A DNA stretch of 50,047 bases from positions 1 through 50,047 of the forward strand of contig NZ_JANQOP010000063.1 in NCBI RefSeq assembly GCF_028285745.1. Reading direction: 5' to 3'. This document shows positions 46,273 through 50,047 of this stretch, piece by piece. Made by a program: the position numbers and the translations under genes. The notes beneath the pieces are model-generated. The model saw only the letters and a program-made list of their open reading frames with translations. It was not told the origin of the DNA and ran no database searches. The stretch's first letter is position 1, and the number at the start of each line of letters is the position of its first letter. The stretch is from Acaryochloris sp. IP29b_bin.137. Its GTDB lineage: Bacteria; Cyanobacteriota; Cyanobacteriia; Thermosynechococcales; Thermosynechococcaceae.

Positions 46273-46881
46273 GTGCCTTATTCTAAATCTTTACTATCCA
46301 TTGTCACGTTGATCAGCATCCCGTTAATAAGTGCGTGCAATGAAATTACCCAAATTCAAACACAAAATAAGTATCTCAATGCAACCCTAAAGCCTGGAGT
46401 TGGCTTTGGCGATATTAGCCTTCGTTCTACTTCGCTGAGAGAAATTACTGCCCAGTTGGGGCGGAACTATAAACGAAAAGTTCTTGGGTTTACTGAATCG
46501 AAATGTGTAAACGGAGTTTGCACCTCTAGCCGCCTGGAACTCATCACCATTAACTATAAATCCCAAGGGTTTCAATTTTTGTTTGAACAAAGGGTTAATC
46601 AATTGCAACGAGAAGGAGCTTTACCGTTAAAAGAGATACAGGTGAATTGCATCAAAGATAGTTGCCCCTATAAGGGTAAGACAGAACAGGGAATCGGGTT
46701 AGGGGATACACGCAAACAAATCAAAGAAGCTTACGGCAACCCCAAGCGCTCACCAACTAATACCTGGCAGTGGTCATATCCTAAAATGGGTATTTCCTTT
46801 GAAATTGACAAGAAGTATCAAGATCCAGTACGAGATAGTGATCGCATCAAGACCATCGTTATTTCCAAGGACTTGCGGTGA
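46273..46881 (+). CDS. Hypothetical lipoprotein
   Basis: A 202-residue protein starting with GTG. The N-terminus PYSKSLLSIVTLISIPLISAC is a lipoprotein signal with lipobox LISAC and Cys22 as the modified residue. Two related segments, PGVGFGDISLRSTSLREI (about 42-59) and QGIGLGDTRKQIKEAYGNP, suggest two copies of a short repeat domain. Two pairs of cysteines (KCVNGVC and NCIKDSC) may form disulfides. No named family recognised. It converges on the lycopene cyclase family gene. Confidence 0.75.
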   Translation: MPYSKSLLSIVTLISIPLISACNEITQIQTQNKYLNATLKPGVGFGDISLRSTSLREITAQLGRNYKRKVLGFTESKCVNGVCTSSRLELITINYKSQGFQFLFEQRVNQLQREGALPLKEIQVNCIKDSCPYKGKTEQGIGLGDTRKQIKEAYGNPKRSPTNTWQWSYPKMGISFEIDKKYQDPVRDSDRIKTIVISKDLR

Positions 46882-46964
46882 CTGGCTCGCAGCTTCAACT
46901 CAATCAGGGCAGAAAGATAGAACTGGCTACCTATTCAGTTTCTGTCCAGCTTGAAGATCACCTC

Positions 46965-49001
46965 TTACTTAACGATTGCAGGCTCAGACTTAGGTTGAGG
47001 TTTGAGGACTTGCTCCACACGGGCTTGCCCCAGGGAGTAGGTAACTGCGTAGCTCCGAGCTAATAAGCTGAGCCAGAGTTGGGGAAAACGTTCCTCCAGT
47101 AAGGGCTGTAGCCAACGGACTAGTTGGGGAAACCATGACCGCAGTAGTGCATTGCCAAAAGCATCTACGGTAAAACTCCAATAGCTACCCAGCCAACGGA
47201 GTAAGTCTTTGGCACCCACCACGATCCAAATCCACAGAAGTAAGGCGGGGTTGGTAAAGGCAGCTTTGAGGGCCATACGATTGAGGGGTAGCCAGCCAAA
47301 CCGATCTTTAATAAAAGCTTCTGTTACCTCGGGATCTTCTTCTTCCAAGATGCCAAAGAAGGTGTTAAGCATGGCATTGACACGCTCAGGGGGCAAATGT
47401 TTACCCGTGGGTACCATCATCCCGCGGGAAAATAGCCAAGTCACGGCAACGTTGCTTTGATAGGCCCGAATTTGGTTGAGATGTTTGGCTTTTAGCAAAT
47501 CATGCTTGAGGGCGGTATCGAGTAAATCCGTTAACCGAGGGAGGTTACGGACTAAGGAGCCAAATCCCGTGAAAATGAGTGGCGATTGCAAGGAGGCCGA
47601 GTCTCCGATCGCAATCAGTCGATCAAAGGCAATGGTGCGATCGCAACTATCCAAACTAAAGTGCCCCGGGATATAGCCAAACGTCGGCTTAATCCAAGTC
47701 AAATCCTCTAAATCACAGCGGCGATACTCCGGCAAAATCGAAAAAAAGTCTTCATACATCTCCAGCAGAGAGCCGGGATTGTCGGGATGAACCTGATGGT
47801 AATGGAACAGGTAGAACGTTAGCTCATCCCCTTTACCGGGGAATAGCTCCCAAATGAGCTGCCGCCCTCGCGAGATATCGCCGTGGCTATTGAGGACATC
47901 GCCGTATCGCGCATCCCAAACCTCACGATCTAAACCAGAAATGACCGCTCCGACCGTGGGACAGACGCTATCAAAGGACCGCCCGCCATTTAGTTGCCAG
48001 GCGATGGGAGAGGCTGTTCCCATGGCATCTACCAACAAGCGTCCTGTGGCCGTCTTTTCCGCGCCACTGGGCAGATGAACAACCTGAACACAAGCCGCAG
48101 TCTCACCAATATCCACGCGCTGGAATTCAGTTTGATCCCAAATTTCACCACCAGCTTGCCTGAGCTTTTCACCACACAACCGCAGCAATCGTTCGGAATC
48201 AATGGCAATATTGAGGACCGTCGGTGTTCTCAATACAGGAGCTTGGCAACGAGATGGATTATTGGCATCAAAGAATTTGTGAAACCCATCAACATATTCA
48301 GAGGCGATCAAACTTTCAAATTCGGCAGGGGTGAACAGCCCCAAATCAATCAGATTGGCAAACTCACTGCGAGAAATATTCCATTCCCGATTCATCCGAC
48401 CGAAGGGCAGTCGCTCAATCAAGAGAACCCGATAGCCTAGGCGAGCCATCACCGCTGCATGAATCACCCCAAGGGCACCGCCTAAATAGACCAAATCATA
48501 CTCAGGCGCATCCGATACGACTTGGGAAAACACCACTTCTTTCGGTTGTTTTGGATTGCGAACTCCGTCGCGCCAGCGTTGCTCCCACCAGTAAGCTCGG
48601 GTGAGATCATACTCGCCATTGGGAAACCGCTGAAAGTATTGGACGGTGCGGGGATAATCCTTTGCCAGAGCTGCAAAGATTGACGCTTGCTCTAAATCGA
48701 TGGTGGGAGGCTTGGGATAGTAATAGGGGAAGTGAGTTCTTAACGACTGCTCTAGGGCTTTAACCAGCTTCTTTTCCTGGGGAACCGGAGCAGAACCCCA
48801 GCGAAAGACCTTCAGATAAGTGGTGCGTTGCAAAGACCATACAAAAATAGCTAATTCGCTAGGCTGCCCAGGAAATTGCAATCGGCAACCGGAGGGCGTC
48901 GATACCTTTTGGCCTGCAGGGGAAATATATGAAGATTGCAACCAATGTCTAACAGCGTCAGTGTTCGGTGTGGGGATTTCTAAATAGGAAAGTTCTTGCA
49001 T
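46965..49001 (-). CDS. CruA/CruP-type lycopene cyclase family flavoprotein
   Basis: A 678-residue FAD-dependent oxidoreductase-fold protein. The dinucleotide-binding motif is VYLGGALGVIHAAVMARLGY, followed by the family hallmark REWNISRSEFANLIDLGLF. Later segments VDAMGTASPIAWQLNGG and FDRLIAIGDSASLQSPLIF are conserved FAD contacts. CruA and CruP act in cyclising lycopene or limiting its over-oxidation. Size favours CruA over the shorter CruP, but I cannot separate them safely. The last 150 residues are hydrophobic and may associate with membranes. ATG at 49001 is preferred over TTG at 49037. Confidence 0.85.
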   Translation of the reverse strand: MQELSYLEIPTPNTDAVRHWLQSSYISPAGQKVSTPSGCRLQFPGQPSELAIFVWSLQRTTYLKVFRWGSAPVPQEKKLVKALEQSLRTHFPYYYPKPPTIDLEQASIFAALAKDYPRTVQYFQRFPNGEYDLTRAYWWEQRWRDGVRNPKQPKEVVFSQVVSDAPEYDLVYLGGALGVIHAAVMARLGYRVLLIERLPFGRMNREWNISRSEFANLIDLGLFTPAEFESLIASEYVDGFHKFFDANNPSRCQAPVLRTPTVLNIAIDSERLLRLCGEKLRQAGGEIWDQTEFQRVDIGETAACVQVVHLPSGAEKTATGRLLVDAMGTASPIAWQLNGGRSFDSVCPTVGAVISGLDREVWDARYGDVLNSHGDISRGRQLIWELFPGKGDELTFYLFHYHQVHPDNPGSLLEMYEDFFSILPEYRRCDLEDLTWIKPTFGYIPGHFSLDSCDRTIAFDRLIAIGDSASLQSPLIFTGFGSLVRNLPRLTDLLDTALKHDLLKAKHLNQIRAYQSNVAVTWLFSRGMMVPTGKHLPPERVNAMLNTFFGILEEEDPEVTEAFIKDRFGWLPLNRMALKAAFTNPALLLWIWIVVGAKDLLRWLGSYWSFTVDAFGNALLRSWFPQLVRWLQPLLEERFPQLWLSLLARSYAVTYSLGQARVEQVLKPQPKSEPAIVK

Positions 49002-49261
49002 ACCCTGTTGTATCGGAGAGAAATGGTTTATCGGCAATAAACCTTATGTGCGACTGCGCTGTGGATTGATGCTTGAGAACAAGGACATCGGTTGTTCTTT
49101 TTTACGGTCGAATAGTCAGAACCACGAGATATTGACGCTAGGCTTAGTAAACAGCACAGCTAACCACACCATAAGCTAATTTTGACCCTTGGCGTACGTT
49201 ACTTATTTCGCTTTTGCAAAATGAATTATGATAAATAGAATATAAAGATTTATTAAGTTCT

Positions 49262-49952
49262 ATGCAAGCCTTATCCAATCTTTTTGAGCTTCCTCTGGCT
49301 GAACCCGCTGCCAAATTTACCTATGAGACGATACAAAAAGGTAAAAATGCCTTCGGTGCTGCCCATCGCCAGGTCCTGGCAAATATCAAAAATGCATTCT
49401 ATCCCGGCTTAGGTAAAGTTGATTCGTTGGATGATGAAACACTTTCATACGTCCAAAATCGCCAAGCCGACTTGATGGAAAAAGATTGGCAAGATGCTCA
49501 GTTAGGGGTCTATCCTATCAGCTTGTTGTTTGATAATCCTTGGGAAGAGTTTTTCCGTCTTTACCCTCAAATTTGGTTGGATGCTCCTCAAACTTGGGCT
49601 CGAGCAGATCAAAAAAATTACCAAGACTTTGCTCCTGGAATTGATGTTGATAGCTACCCCCAGTACTATATCCAGAATTTTCACTATCAAACCAATGGCT
49701 ATTTGAGTGAAACATCTGCTGAAATTTATGACTTACAGTTGAACTTCTATTTGGTGGTACGGCTGATGCCATGCGTCGTCGGATCCTGGCTCCTCTTAAA
49801 ACAGGATTGGCTGCATTCTCCGCCATCTCTGCCAGCCAAATTCGGATTCTGGATGTTCCCTGTGGTGCCGGACGGACATTAAGGCAATTACGGGGAGCAT
49901 TTCCTAACACTGCTTTGTACGGCGTCGATTTGTCCAAGACCTATCTCCAAAA
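49262..49952 (+). pseudogene. SAM-dependent methyltransferase, frameshifted and truncated
   Basis: The first frame (ATG at 49262) encodes a cyanobacterial-type N-terminal region ending YYIQNFHYQTNGYLSETSAE and YDLQLNF. At 49748-49749 the frame breaks: the expected continuation FGGTADAMRRRILAPLKTGL lies in the next frame and goes on to the SAM-binding motif ILDVPCGAGRTLRQL and YGVDLS. That frame is cut at 49953, where the terminal repeat begins, so the rest of the Rossmann domain is missing. Two independent lesions are visible. Either the frameshift is a sequencing error and only the interruption is real, or the gene was already decaying. Confidence 0.85.
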
Positions 49953-50046
49953 GCTTTGGGGATGACAAGGTACTTCAAATCTAGAGTCAGCAGTAGATAG
50001 GGCAGTGTGATTTCAAAGAAAATAGGGTGGCCGAAACGACTACCCT
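49953..50046. repeat. Right copy of the 94-base terminal inverted repeat
   Basis: Perfect reverse complement of bases 1-94; base 50047 is outside the pairing. Its inner edge coincides with the loss of the methyltransferase reading frame, so it looks like the end of an inserted element. No transposase coding is visible in these 94 bases. Confidence 0.85.
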
Positions 50047-50047
50047 A

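Overview
The window looks like a cyanobacterial chromosome segment. Evidence: the octamer GCGATCGC (HIP1) recurs throughout, and the gene set is cyanobacterial: menC/menE for phylloquinone, an apocarotenoid-type oxygenase, a CruA/CruP-type lycopene cyclase, a cyanobacterial-style CoaX, DUF3352 and Uma2 proteins, and Ser/Thr kinases with SH3b tails. An Acaryochloris-like host is my impression from protein style, not something the sequence proves. The two ends of the window are perfect 94-base inverted copies of each other, so it is probably a contig or segment bracketed by two oppositely oriented copies of a repeat, possibly a mobile element. The right copy interrupts a methyltransferase gene.

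Layout. 0.1-6.2 kb: Uma2 nuclease, carotenoid oxygenase, HicAB toxin-antitoxin pair and a large SNF2 ATPase, all on the minus strand. 6.9-9.5 kb: DUF3352 protein and a proline-rich membrane protein. 9.5-12.3 kb: a transmembrane Ser/Thr kinase with two periplasmic SH3b domains, followed by a D,D-carboxypeptidase. 12.5-14.9 kb: overlapping menC-menE. 15.4-18.3 kb: HAD phosphatase, TM2 protein, XRE regulator and unknown small genes. 19.2-31.7 kb: a long minus-strand run described below. 31.9-34 kb: TetR regulator divergent from a GST-like protein. 34.4-37 kb: a membrane peptidase with an MshEN domain, HU and CdsA. 37.2-39.4 kb: a partner-switching set (STAS protein, receiver-PP2C phosphatase, RsbW-like kinase) whose last gene overlaps coaX. 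40.2-49 kb: NUDIX, Bcp peroxiredoxin, GNAT, a SNF2 remnant, two transporters, a lipoprotein and the lycopene cyclase family protein. 49.3-50 kb: broken methyltransferase.

The most unusual region is 19.2-31.5 kb. Reading along the minus strand it encodes GlmU (UDP-GlcNAc synthesis), a proline-rich predicted outer-membrane beta-barrel protein, a membrane-anchored DUF3131 protein, an exported protein with three DUF3131 domains, a 64-residue protein, and a cellulose-synthase-like family 2 glycosyltransferase. The glycosyltransferase has a complete RsbW/HATPase-type ATP-binding domain inserted between its first aspartate motif and its DxD motif. No PilZ domain is visible. Together these look like an exopolysaccharide synthesis and export machine whose synthase may be controlled by partner switching instead of, or in addition to, cyclic di-GMP. 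The inserted domain closely resembles the free RsbW-like protein encoded at 38964-39398, next to a matching phosphatase and STAS protein. These functional links are inference; the domain layout is visible in the sequence.
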